A stretch of DNA of 56,713 nt from Caryophanales bacterium UBA1737 (lineage in GTDB: Bacteria > Bacillota_I > Bacilli_A > ML615J-28 > CAG-313): NCBI GenBank assembly GCA_002315915.1, contig DCIB01000016.1, positions 1 through 56,713 on the forward strand. The letters run 5' to 3'. Shown one piece after another: positions 17,326-24,769 of the stretch. The notes below the pieces were generated by a model. It worked only from the letters and a program-made list of their open reading frames with translations, searched no databases and had not been told where the DNA came from. The translations under genes were made by a program, and so were the position numbers. Numbering within the stretch: position 1 is the stretch's first letter; each line of letters starts with the position of its first letter.

Positions 17326-18495
17326 ATGGCTAACCCACATAAATTACCACTACCAAAGATGTATTTAAATTGTATAGATGGCATTAAAAGAGTTGATAAA
17401 GATGGTGCTTTATACTATTTAGACTATAAACCAAATTATTATTTTTTAGAAGGATTTGTTAATATGCTTGCAAAACCTGCTTGTACAACTTTCAGTTGTA
17501 CAACACCTGATGGTGATCATCTTTTTGCAAGAAATTATGATTTTGTACATTTTAAATTTAATGATCGTAAAAATGATATGACATCATTAAATATAATGGT
17601 ACATGTTAAAAAAACTTTATTTAGATATGATTCATTATCTATGTGTGATGGATTCTGGCTTGATCTTGGTAAAGGAAGATTATTTGCAGGAACATTAGAT
17701 GATGGTAAAACTGATATTTCAGCATTAGCACTTATACCATATTTATGTATGGATGGTATGAATGAAAAAGGCTTAGCAGTATCGATAATGCATTTACCAA
17801 CTCATAATGAATGGACTCTACAAGATGAATATATAGATCCTTCTACTTTAACAGAAGAAGAAAAAAGAATTGCAATTATTTTAGATAAAAAAGGTGAAGT
17901 ACCACAAAAGTTTGATTATAAAGTTAAACCAAAATCTCTTGCAATAAATACAGCTGATAAATTAACTTGGACTGTTAATAAAGAATTTGCTACTTTACAA
18001 AAAGTAAAAGGTAGAAAAACAATGTTTCATCCAGTATTAATGAGAAGAATGCTTGATTTTTGTAAAAATGTAGATGAAGCAGTTAAACTTGCTAAAAAAG
18101 TAAATGTTATGAGTCCACTTAGAACTGATGATTATCATATAATGATATCTGATAAAACAGGAAAAACTGTTATATTAGAATGGATTGATAATGTATTAAA
18201 TGTTAAAGAAGTAAAACATGGTTCTAACTATTATTTAATAAGAGATGATCATTATGGATATGGTGAAGATCGAGATGAAGTAGTTAAAAAAGAACTAGAT
18301 AAAAATAATGGTGTATTAAGTTTTGATGATACATCAAAACTTTTGGAAGATGTTTCACAAGATTATCGTATTAATAAGTTTAGAGGATATACTTTATGGA
18401 CATCTTTATATAACTTAGATAAGTTAACTGTTAGAGTATGGCAAAACTTAGATTATAAAAATTATTATGATTTTAAATTAGGAGTTAATAAATAA
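17326..18495 (+). CDS. Linear amide C-N hydrolase (choloylglycine hydrolase/Ntn family)
   Basis: 389-aa Ntn hydrolase. Family members cleave linear amides such as bile-salt conjugates, penicillin V or acyl-homoserine lactones. The likely nucleophile is Cys53 in ACTTFSC, with the nearby ARNYDF segment typical of the fold. A second Cys (58) repeats the CTT motif. An N-terminal extension of about 50 residues precedes the nucleophile, so autoprocessing would be needed for an N-terminal Cys. No signal peptide is seen. It overlaps the symporter gene by 1 bp (TAATG). Neighbours suggest a small amide or peptide substrate; bile-salt hydrolysis is possible but not shown. Confidence 0.85.
   Translation: MANPHKLPLPKMYLNCIDGIKRVDKDGALYYLDYKPNYYFLEGFVNMLAKPACTTFSCTTPDGDHLFARNYDFVHFKFNDRKNDMTSLNIMVHVKKTLFRYDSLSMCDGFWLDLGKGRLFAGTLDDGKTDISALALIPYLCMDGMNEKGLAVSIMHLPTHNEWTLQDEYIDPSTLTEEEKRIAIILDKKGEVPQKFDYKVKPKSLAINTADKLTWTVNKEFATLQKVKGRKTMFHPVLMRRMLDFCKNVDEAVKLAKKVNVMSPLRTDDYHIMISDKTGKTVILEWIDNVLNVKEVKHGSNYYLIRDDHYGYGEDRDEVVKKELDKNNGVLSFDDTSKLLEDVSQDYRINKFRGYTLWTSLYNLDKLTVRVWQNLDYKNYYDFKLGVNK
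17481..17503. repeat. Inverted repeat encoding the duplicated CTT motif
   Basis: Perfect 10-bp arms TTGTACAACT / AGTTGTACAA with a 3-nt loop, exactly over the codons of Cys53 to Thr59 of the amide hydrolase. Confidence 0.85.
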
Positions 18496-19892
18496 TGGAA
18501 AAGAAGAAGGAAAAATTATCATTTATTGAGAAACTTGGTTATTCATTTACCGCAATGGGATCTGATATGACCACTCAAACAACAGGATCATTCTTACAAT
18601 TATTCTATACATCAGTTGTAGGTATACCTGCATGGCTTTCAGGACTTGTTGTATCATTATCAACAATATGGGATGCTATTAATGACCCATTAATTGCATC
18701 ATGGGTAGATAACCATAAATTTAAGAATGGTGAAAGAATGCGACCAGTATTATTATTTAGTTGTGTTCCTTTTGCTTTATGTTTTATAGCAATATTTTCT
18801 ACTCTTCCAAATGCTGATTTAGCAACTAAAACTTGGTATTCATTTATATGGTATTTTATTTATATGATTCCAAGAACATTCTATTTCTTACCTGTATTTA
18901 CACTAAGACAAGTTGCAACAAATGATATTGAAGAAAGATTAAGTTTAAATCAATTTGTATCATATGGACAAGCAGTAGGATCTAGTTTACCTAGCTTAGT
19001 TATGTGGAATTTAATGTATACTATTGGTGGTATTGCATATATTAAACAAGGCGATAAACTTGTTAAAGTTATTGAAAATCCAGAAAAAGGTTATTTAGGT
19101 GCTGCAATTATTACTGCTATAGTTGTAGTTGTTTGTAGTTTAATTAACTACTTTACAACTAAAGAACGTGTTATAAGAGAAAACAAAAAACAATCAATTT
19201 TTGATGCTATGAAGATTTTAGTAAAAGATAAAAACTTCATATTAAATTTAGTTATTTTCTTTTTCTATGGTATGTGTGTAACACTTACTACTGGTTATGC
19301 AGCATATTATTGTAACTTTGTTGCTCAATCACCAGATGAAATGATGTATATTTCAGCTATGTTTATAGTTGGTACAGTGCTTGCTACTCCATTTGTTAAG
19401 AAAATGTATAATAAATTTGGTCGTACAAAAACAATGATTATAGGATCAGCTGTTCTTGCAGTTGGAGCATTAGTATTTGGTTTATTTGGATACTTCACTA
19501 CTATTCCAGCATACTTCTTTACATTCTGTGTAGGTATTGGTACTGCAATAACAATTATTGTTATTGGTATTAATAGAGCAGAAGTAACTGATGTTATTGA
19601 ATGGAAAGAAGGAGTAAGAATGGATGGTATGGTATCTAATGTATCATCATTTATTAAGAAACTTGCTCATGCATTAATAGTATTCTTACTAGGTGTATTA
19701 TTATCTTTATTTGGTTTCCAAGAAGCTACAGCTGAAGTTAAATATCCAGTTCAACCTGAATCTGCTAAAATTTGTATATTAGTTCTTATGAGTGCTGGTG
19801 TACTTATATCATCATTATTAATGGCATATTTTAGTACTAAAGTTACACTTGATGATGAAATTAAAAAACATAAAGAATCTTTAGGAGAATAA
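18495..19892 (+). CDS. GPH-family cation symporter (MFS, MelB-like)
   Basis: 465-aa major facilitator with about 12 membrane segments. The N-terminal half holds the GPH motif DAINDPLIASWVDN, whose Asp residues bind the coupling cation in MelB. The cytoplasmic loop FKNGERMRP and the central TTKERVI loop are typical. GPH members carry sugars or glucuronides, but some carry small organic solutes. The operon partners here (amide hydrolase, peptidase, creatininase) argue for an amide-containing substrate. Translation is coupled to the preceding gene. Confidence 0.9.
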   Translation: MEKKKEKLSFIEKLGYSFTAMGSDMTTQTTGSFLQLFYTSVVGIPAWLSGLVVSLSTIWDAINDPLIASWVDNHKFKNGERMRPVLLFSCVPFALCFIAIFSTLPNADLATKTWYSFIWYFIYMIPRTFYFLPVFTLRQVATNDIEERLSLNQFVSYGQAVGSSLPSLVMWNLMYTIGGIAYIKQGDKLVKVIENPEKGYLGAAIITAIVVVVCSLINYFTTKERVIRENKKQSIFDAMKILVKDKNFILNLVIFFFYGMCVTLTTGYAAYYCNFVAQSPDEMMYISAMFIVGTVLATPFVKKMYNKFGRTKTMIIGSAVLAVGALVFGLFGYFTTIPAYFFTFCVGIGTAITIIVIGINRAEVTDVIEWKEGVRMDGMVSNVSSFIKKLAHALIVFLLGVLLSLFGFQEATAEVKYPVQPESAKICILVLMSAGVLISSLLMAYFSTKVTLDDEIKKHKESLGE

Positions 19893-19896
19893 TATA

Positions 19897-20697
19897 ATGC
19901 GTGCAGAACTAATGACTTGGCCAAAAGTTGGCGAATATTTTAAAACACATGATACAGTTCTTATTGCAGTTGGAAGCTTAGAAAATCATGGAAGACAAAA
20001 TCCTTTAGGTACTGATACTTTAATTCCTAATAAAATATTAGAATTATTAGAACCTCTTTGTGATTATTTAATAGCACCTACAATTCCATATGGAGCATGT
20101 GATTATTTTAGAGATTTTCCTGGAACTATTACTATTGGTGAAGATGGATTATATTGTATTCTAAAGAAAGTTATTATGGGATTTTATCATCATGGCGCAA
20201 GACATTTTGCAATATTAAATGGTCATGGTGGAAATGATGTAGTAATTAATAAAATAGGATATGAATTACGTGATATGGGCGCAATACTTACTAAACTAGA
20301 TTGGTGGACAATGGTTTGGGATATGAACCCTGAATGGAAAGGTGGCCATGGAGGTGGTGAAGAAACTGCTGGAGTTATGGCTATTAATGAATCATTAATA
20401 GATAAATCTGAAATAGATGATATGGGATTAAGAGAAATTAATTCTAATTTTGAAACTTTAACATTTATGGATTTAAAATATAAAGGAGTAAAAGTATCTA
20501 TACCTCGTCATACATCAGAAATTACTGATAATGGATGGCGTGGAGATGATCATCCAAAATATGCTACAAAAGAGTGGGGAGAAGAAATGCTATCAACATG
20601 TGCTAACTTCATAGCAGATTTCTTAAATGAATTTAAAAATATCCCTGTAGATAAACCTAATTACGTAGAAGAATGGTTAAAAAACCACACTAAATAA
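19897..20697 (+). CDS. Creatininase-family amidohydrolase
   Basis: 266-aa metal-dependent amidohydrolase fold. Metal motifs are visible: SLENHGRQNPLGTDT (Glu, His, Asp), NGHGGND near residue 107 and GHGGGEETA near 150. Family members open creatinine, act on formamidopyrimidine-type amides in riboflavin/F420 synthesis, or process peptides in mycofactocin synthesis. The exact reaction is not clear. It is the last gene of the operon, 4 bp after the symporter and followed directly by a terminator. Confidence 0.88.
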   Translation: MRAELMTWPKVGEYFKTHDTVLIAVGSLENHGRQNPLGTDTLIPNKILELLEPLCDYLIAPTIPYGACDYFRDFPGTITIGEDGLYCILKKVIMGFYHHGARHFAILNGHGGNDVVINKIGYELRDMGAILTKLDWWTMVWDMNPEWKGGHGGGEETAGVMAINESLIDKSEIDDMGLREINSNFETLTFMDLKYKGVKVSIPRHTSEITDNGWRGDDHPKYATKEWGEEMLSTCANFIADFLNEFKNIPVDKPNYVEEWLKNHTK

Positions 20698-20738
20698 AAT
20701 AAAAGCAATTTGTAGATAATACAAATTGCTTTTATTTT
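20697..20738 (+). terminator. Rho-independent terminator of the amide operon
   Basis: Stem of about 18 bp centred on AAAAGCAATTTGTA / TACAAATTGCTTTT with a 5-nt loop, then TTTT. Confidence 0.9.
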
Positions 20739-20827
20739 GTTAATTTCATTTTTGGTTGCTACTTCAAGAAGCATTTTAACTCTTTTATTATATATTTTAA
20801 TCAAGGTTGTAATAAAACAAATATTTC

Positions 20828-20871
20828 ATTGCGTATTTCGGTATATTTCCATACATTTATATTGCGTATTT
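20828..20871 (+). promoter_or_regulatory. 33-bp-spaced direct repeats at the promoter of DUF4143 ATPase 3
   Basis: ATTGCGTATTT occurs at 20828-20838 and 20861-20871, exactly 33 bp apart. In the first copy TTGCGT (20829-20834) can act as a -35, with TACATT (20852-20857) 17 bp later. The second copy lies just upstream of the GAAGG ribosome binding site. Confidence 0.7.
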
Positions 20872-20890
20872 TGAAAAAAGAAGGTGTACT

Positions 20891-22252
20891 ATGATTTATA
20901 AAAGAAAAATTGAAGATGAATTGCTTAAATGGAAAAATGAAGTTAATGGGGAAAAGGCTCTACTAATTGAAGGAGAACACCGTATTGGAAAATCTACAGC
21001 AGCATTAAAACTTGCAAAAGAACATTACAAAAGTTATATACTTATAGACTTTGGAGAAGCCAGAGAATCAGTTAAACAATTATTCTATAATTTATTAGAT
21101 AATCTAGATACTTTTTTTATGATTCTTTCAGCAGAATATGGTGTAACTCTATACGAAAGAGACTCACTAATTATTTTTGATGAAGTTCAACTATTTCCTA
21201 AAGCAAGAGAAGCAATAAAATATCTGGTTCAAGATGGACGATATGATTATATAGAAACAGGATCACTAATAGCTATTAAAGAAAATACTCAAAATATTCT
21301 TATACCATCCGAGGAAAGAAGTATATGCATGTTTCCAATGGATTTTGAAGAATTCGCATGGGCTATGGGTGAAGATAATTTAATAAATTATATAAAAAAT
21401 TGTTTTGATAAAAATGAACCTTTATATGAATCACTTCACAAGAAAGCAAACTTGCTTTTTAAAGAGTACATTTTAGTTGGTGGTATGCCTAAAGTTGTTG
21501 ATAGTTTTATACTAGAAAGAAAACAGTTTAACAGATGTGATTTAGAAAAAAGAGATATATTGAAGACATATAGAAATGATATTTTAAAATTGAATGCAAG
21601 TTATAAAAACAAGGTATTATCAATATATGACCAAATTCCTGGATTCTTATCTGCACATGAAAAAAGAGTAAAAATAAGTTCAATAAATCCAAATGATAAA
21701 GCTATCAATTACGAAGAAACTTTCTTCTGGCTATCAGATTCTATGATTTGTAATGAATGCTTTTTATGTAACGATCCTAATGTAGGCCTTTCACTAAATG
21801 AAAATCGTACTTTTATTAAGTGTTATATGGGAGATACCGGTCTACTCGTATCACATACATTCGATGAAAATGTTAAAAACGATATTAATATATATATTTC
21901 TATTCTTAACGATAAACTTTCTATTAATAAAGGTATGTTTTTTGAAAATGTTGTTGCACAAATGTTGGAGGCAAATGGTAATAAATTATATTTCTATACT
22001 CAATATAATGAAGAAAAACATAGAAACGATATTGAGATAGATTTTATTCTTTCAAACGGTAATAAGATTAATAACAAAATAATTCCAATAGAAGTCAAAT
22101 CAACAAAAAAATACAAAACCGAGTCTTTAGAAAGATTTATTAATAAATACAATGATAGAATTGATAAAGCATATATTATCCATCCTAAAAATCTTTCTAT
22201 AAAAGATAATGGCATTATTTGTATTCCTGCATATATGACATTTTGTTTATAA
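20891..22252 (+). CDS. AAA ATPase with DUF4143 C-terminus, copy 3
   Basis: Third intact paralogue, 453 aa. Walker A reads GEHRIGKST (near residue 29), an unusual variant of the GxRQxGKT seen in the other two. Walker B is LIIFDEVQLFPK, with YIETGSLIAI as the sensor. The MFPMDFEEFAWAMG motif and YILVGGMPKVV are conserved. The nuclease-like core is IEIDFIL ... IIPIEVKSTK. It has its own repeat-bearing promoter and its own terminator. It is closest to the decayed copy at 24.3-24.5 kb, which shares KWK and KSYILID near the N-terminus. Confidence 0.9.
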   Translation: MIYKRKIEDELLKWKNEVNGEKALLIEGEHRIGKSTAALKLAKEHYKSYILIDFGEARESVKQLFYNLLDNLDTFFMILSAEYGVTLYERDSLIIFDEVQLFPKAREAIKYLVQDGRYDYIETGSLIAIKENTQNILIPSEERSICMFPMDFEEFAWAMGEDNLINYIKNCFDKNEPLYESLHKKANLLFKEYILVGGMPKVVDSFILERKQFNRCDLEKRDILKTYRNDILKLNASYKNKVLSIYDQIPGFLSAHEKRVKISSINPNDKAINYEETFFWLSDSMICNECFLCNDPNVGLSLNENRTFIKCYMGDTGLLVSHTFDENVKNDINIYISILNDKLSINKGMFFENVVAQMLEANGNKLYFYTQYNEEKHRNDIEIDFILSNGNKINNKIIPIEVKSTKKYKTESLERFINKYNDRIDKAYIIHPKNLSIKDNGIICIPAYMTFCL

Positions 22253-22255
22253 GCA

Positions 22256-22287
22256 AAAAGCTAGTCACCAAAGTGCGACTAGCTTTT
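22256..22287. terminator. Terminator after ATPase 3
   Basis: 11-bp stem AAAAGCTAGTC / GACTAGCTTTT with a 10-nt loop, 3 bp after the stop codon. A- and T-runs on both sides would let it work in both directions. Confidence 0.9.
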
Positions 22288-22330
22288 AAAATCCCTAATT
22301 AAATACTTCTTGAAAGGGTCTTTTTTAATT

Positions 22331-22426
22331 CTATTTTTCTAATGAATCTATATTTAGTAAAAAGTATTCAATACTCATATTTAAAATAACATTTTCATCA
22401 TACCATGGATAAAGACAATCTCTCAT
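22331..22426 (-). CDS. Small ORF of 31 codons, doubtful
   Basis: Open frame beginning MRDCLYPWYDENV and ending NIDSLEK, with balanced amino acids. There is no ribosome binding site; the ATG abuts a palindrome. It may be the end of a lost gene or chance. The surrounding 22290-22425 stretch shows nothing else. Confidence 0.2.
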   Translation of the reverse strand: MRDCLYPWYDENVILNMSIEYFLLNIDSLEK

Positions 22427-22465
22427 AATAACAATTATTGCGTAAATACGCAAAAATTGTTATTA
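22426..22465. repeat. 40-bp near-perfect palindrome containing the ATPase 3 repeat motif
   Basis: Arms of about 19 bp with one mismatch, centred on TTGCGTAAATACGCAA. The minus strand contains TTGCGTATTT, ten bases of the 11-base repeat found upstream of ATPase 3. It lies about 170 bp after that gene. Confidence 0.75.
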
Positions 22466-22475
22466 CAAAGTATAA

Positions 22476-22515
22476 AATGAGAATAATTTAAAAAATTACT
22501 CTCATTATTTTTTTT
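22476..22515. terminator. Terminator after the antiporter gene (bidirectional)
   Basis: Hairpin with outer stem AATGAGA / TCTCATT and an inner AT stem, one mismatch. T-rich sequence lies on both sides, directly after the antiporter stop on the minus strand. Confidence 0.7.
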
Positions 22516-23836
22516 ATTTTGATGAATCTATTTCTCCAGCTTTAGTTAAAGCTACTTTAGTAATTACTGGTCCAAATAATTCATAAATAAGTGTTGCGGT
22601 TAATACTACAGCTGTTATAGTATCTCCTATATTATTTAAATAATTAGCACCAATTAGATTTGTACTAGTTATTGAATCAGCAATTGATCTAAATATAGAA
22701 GAAGAACTTCTTGCCATACCAATAGCAACACCTGCTTGAGGTAGAAGTGTTAATCCTAAATAGTTTCTTACCTTTTTTGATGCATGTGTTACTTCTGCAC
22801 CAAAATATGCTCCAAAATATTTACCAAGAGATCTAGATATTAAATATACTGCACATATTCCAATTACAGTAATATTGCCCATTACACTAAAATTTAATTC
22901 TGCTCCACTTAATATAAAAAATAACATAAATAATGCTGGTGTCCATCTATCTATTCCATCTAATATTTGGATTGCATCATCTCTTAAATTACAGAATAAT
23001 GCTCCAATCATCATACATGTAAGTAGACTTGATATTTCTATATTTAGATATTCACTAGATAATTCACATAATGCAACACCTAAAAAGATACTTGCTATCA
23101 TACAAATAAGTCTATTAGCACGTGATTTAAATGCTTTCATTGATAATGTTAATATTATACCAATAATAGATCCTATTAATAATGATACAAATATTTCAAG
23201 TAATGGCATACCAATAAGTGATGTAAAACTAATTGATGCATCACTAATACCTGCATTTGATTTAGCTATTGTTTGAGCAATACTAAATGAAATGGAGAAT
23301 AATATTAATCCAACTGCATCATCTGCTGCAACAACTGGTAGTAAGGTATCAGTTAATTCACCTTTTGCTTTATATTGTTTAATTACCATAAGTGTAGCAG
23401 CTGGTGCTGTTGCAGTTGCAACTGCACCAAGTACTAATATTAATGGTAAATTAGCTTGTAATGAATTATTAATAGAACAAATTATAATTAATGCAACATC
23501 GACAAATAATAAAGCACCCATTGATTGTAATATGGTAATAGTCATTATACCTTTACCAAGTTTTTTTAGTGTTGATAATTTAAATTCAGCACCAATGCTG
23601 AATGCAATAAATCCAAGCGCTATATCAACAATAATACCAAATGATTCTACTTCTTTTGTTGAAAGAATTCCTCCTAAGTTTGGATTTATTAAACTAAATA
23701 AATATGGTCCAATAAGAATACCAACTATTAAATAAGCTGTTACATTTGGTAAATGAATAAGTTTTATTAATCTATTGGATATAAGTCCACATATAAGTGC
23801 AATACTTATACCAATGAGTATGGTTGCAGAAGACAT
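22514..23836 (-). CDS. Cation:proton antiporter, CPA2 (Kef/NapA) family
   Basis: 440-aa membrane protein with about 13 hydrophobic segments. It exchanges Na+ or K+ for protons. The CPA2 features are an N-terminal helix pair with TAYLIVGILIGP and the central VAADDAVGLILF segment, whose AspAsp pair is the transport site. No C-terminal TrkA-N/RCK domain is present. Instead a separate PII-like gene overlaps its start by 1 bp upstream (TAATG). That protein probably regulates it. Confidence 0.9.
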   Translation of the reverse strand: MSSATILIGISIALICGLISNRLIKLIHLPNVTAYLIVGILIGPYLFSLINPNLGGILSTKEVESFGIIVDIALGFIAFSIGAEFKLSTLKKLGKGIMTITILQSMGALLFVDVALIIICSINNSLQANLPLILVLGAVATATAPAATLMVIKQYKAKGELTDTLLPVVAADDAVGLILFSISFSIAQTIAKSNAGISDASISFTSLIGMPLLEIFVSLLIGSIIGIILTLSMKAFKSRANRLICMIASIFLGVALCELSSEYLNIEISSLLTCMMIGALFCNLRDDAIQILDGIDRWTPALFMLFFILSGAELNFSVMGNITVIGICAVYLISRSLGKYFGAYFGAEVTHASKKVRNYLGLTLLPQAGVAIGMARSSSSIFRSIADSITSTNLIGANYLNNIGDTITAVVLTATLIYELFGPVITKVALTKAGEIDSSK

Positions 23837-24171
23837 TATTGATCAAGTCCTTCTACATAAGATATTGGTAAGGAATACATAAATCCTTTACCTTTTATTG
23901 GACCTGTAATATCTTTTACAAGTTTAGATAATAACTTTATATCTAATTCATCCTTAACTACTACAAATATCATTGGTCTTGATAATTCTTCATTTTCATC
24001 TACTACTTTAGATAATCCACCAAAATATGGAAGTGGTTCATTTGATTCCATTAATGCATGTCTTATACTTTTTGTAGCAAGAACACTTCCATGATAATTA
24101 TTATCAGAAAAACTCTTTAATATAGGATTAACAAATTCATGATCTGTTAATACAACAATAAATAATTGCAT
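23836..24171 (-). CDS. PII-like (CutA/P-II fold) protein linked to antiporter
   Basis: 111-aa soluble protein beginning MQLFIVVLTDHEFV and ending in YSLPISYVEGL. This is the ferredoxin-like pattern of P-II-family proteins encoded next to Na+/H+ antiporters. The PYFGGL segment lies where the nucleotide-binding T-loop begins in PII proteins. The ligand is unknown; adenine nucleotides or c-di-AMP are candidates. It is translationally coupled to the antiporter. AAGGAG precedes the start, and a TATAAT-like promoter lies near 24205-24235 on the minus strand. Confidence 0.7.
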   Translation of the reverse strand: MQLFIVVLTDHEFVNPILKSFSDNNYHGSVLATKSIRHALMESNEPLPYFGGLSKVVDENEELSRPMIFVVVKDELDIKLLSKLVKDITGPIKGKGFMYSLPISYVEGLDQ

Positions 24172-24277
24172 AAAATCTCCTTAAATAATATATATTTAAT
24201 ATAAACATTTAATATTATAACACTTACCAATATAGTGTAAATAGATTGTTGCAATTTTAAAAAATAATAATTATAAG

Positions 24278-24486
24278 GAACATTAAATTCAAGTGATAAC
24301 ACTATAAAAAGAGATTCTAAACTATAAAAAAATTATTTATAGAATTTTTAACTTTTGAATAATCAATAAGAATATAACTTTTATATTTTTTTGTAAACTT
24401 TTCTGCAATAGTAGATTTTTAAATTATTCGTGTTCTTCAACTAATATTGCTGTTTCGACCTAGGAGTCGATTTTCCATTTTAGCAG
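24278..24486 (-). pseudogene. Decayed 5' part of a fourth DUF4143 ATPase gene
   Basis: Read on the minus strand, three frames in order match the N-terminus of ATPase 3. First comes LKWKIDS, stop, VETAILVEEHE (compare LKWKN ... KALLIEGEH). Next comes KYKSYILIDYSKVKNSINNF (compare HYKSYILIDFGEARESVKQLF). Last comes LESLFIVLSLEFNV (compare LDTFFMILSAEYGV). In-frame stops and two frameshifts make it non-functional. The first ~10 codons and everything after about residue 85 are gone. The promoter repeats at 24490-24590 still precede it in the correct orientation. Confidence 0.85.
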
Positions 24487-24489
24487 TTT

Positions 24490-24606
24490 ATCATATCATT
24501 AACATTAAAAAAGCGCAATCATTTAATATTAATAATATTAAAAAAGCACAATCAGTTAGTTTTTGTAATATTCAAAAAGCGCAATCACTCGATATTAGCA
24601 CAATCT
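24490..24606 (-). promoter_or_regulatory. 33-bp-spaced repeats and promoter of the decayed ATPase
   Basis: AAAAAGC(G/A)CAATCA occurs with its GC at 24513, 24546 and 24579, exactly 33 bp apart. A partial AGCACAATC follows at 24597. On the minus strand TTGCGC (24513-24518) is a -35, with TATGAT (24490-24495) 17 bp later, pointing into the pseudogene. The minus-strand motif ATTGCGCTTTT resembles ATPase 3's ATTGCGTATTT. From 24607 to 24720 I see nothing else in this gap. Confidence 0.75.
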
Positions 24607-24723
24607 ATTTTTAGTTTGTTTTCACATTATTGTTATTTGCTTTATTAAATTATTATTGTTATCTTTGATATTACGTTTAAGCAATATTAAGTATTATTTA
24701 TATAATAATTTATAAAAAAAGAG

Positions 24724-24729
24724 TATAAT
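24724..24729 (+). promoter_or_regulatory. Probable -10 of the glpABC-like operon
   Basis: TATAAT 40 bp before the first gene, with no convincing -35. An AGAGG ribosome binding site follows. Confidence 0.45.
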
Positions 24730-24769
24730 ATTATAGGAAATAAAATAATAAAAACTAGAGGTAATATTA

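Noticed and set aside
22875..23276. 133-aa plus-strand ORF
   Set aside because: Also antisense of the antiporter; no ribosome binding site or known motif.
23292..23735. 147-aa plus-strand ORF rich in Ala, Ile and Asn
   Set aside because: Exact antisense of the antiporter gene, whose membrane-protein codons leave the opposite frame open.
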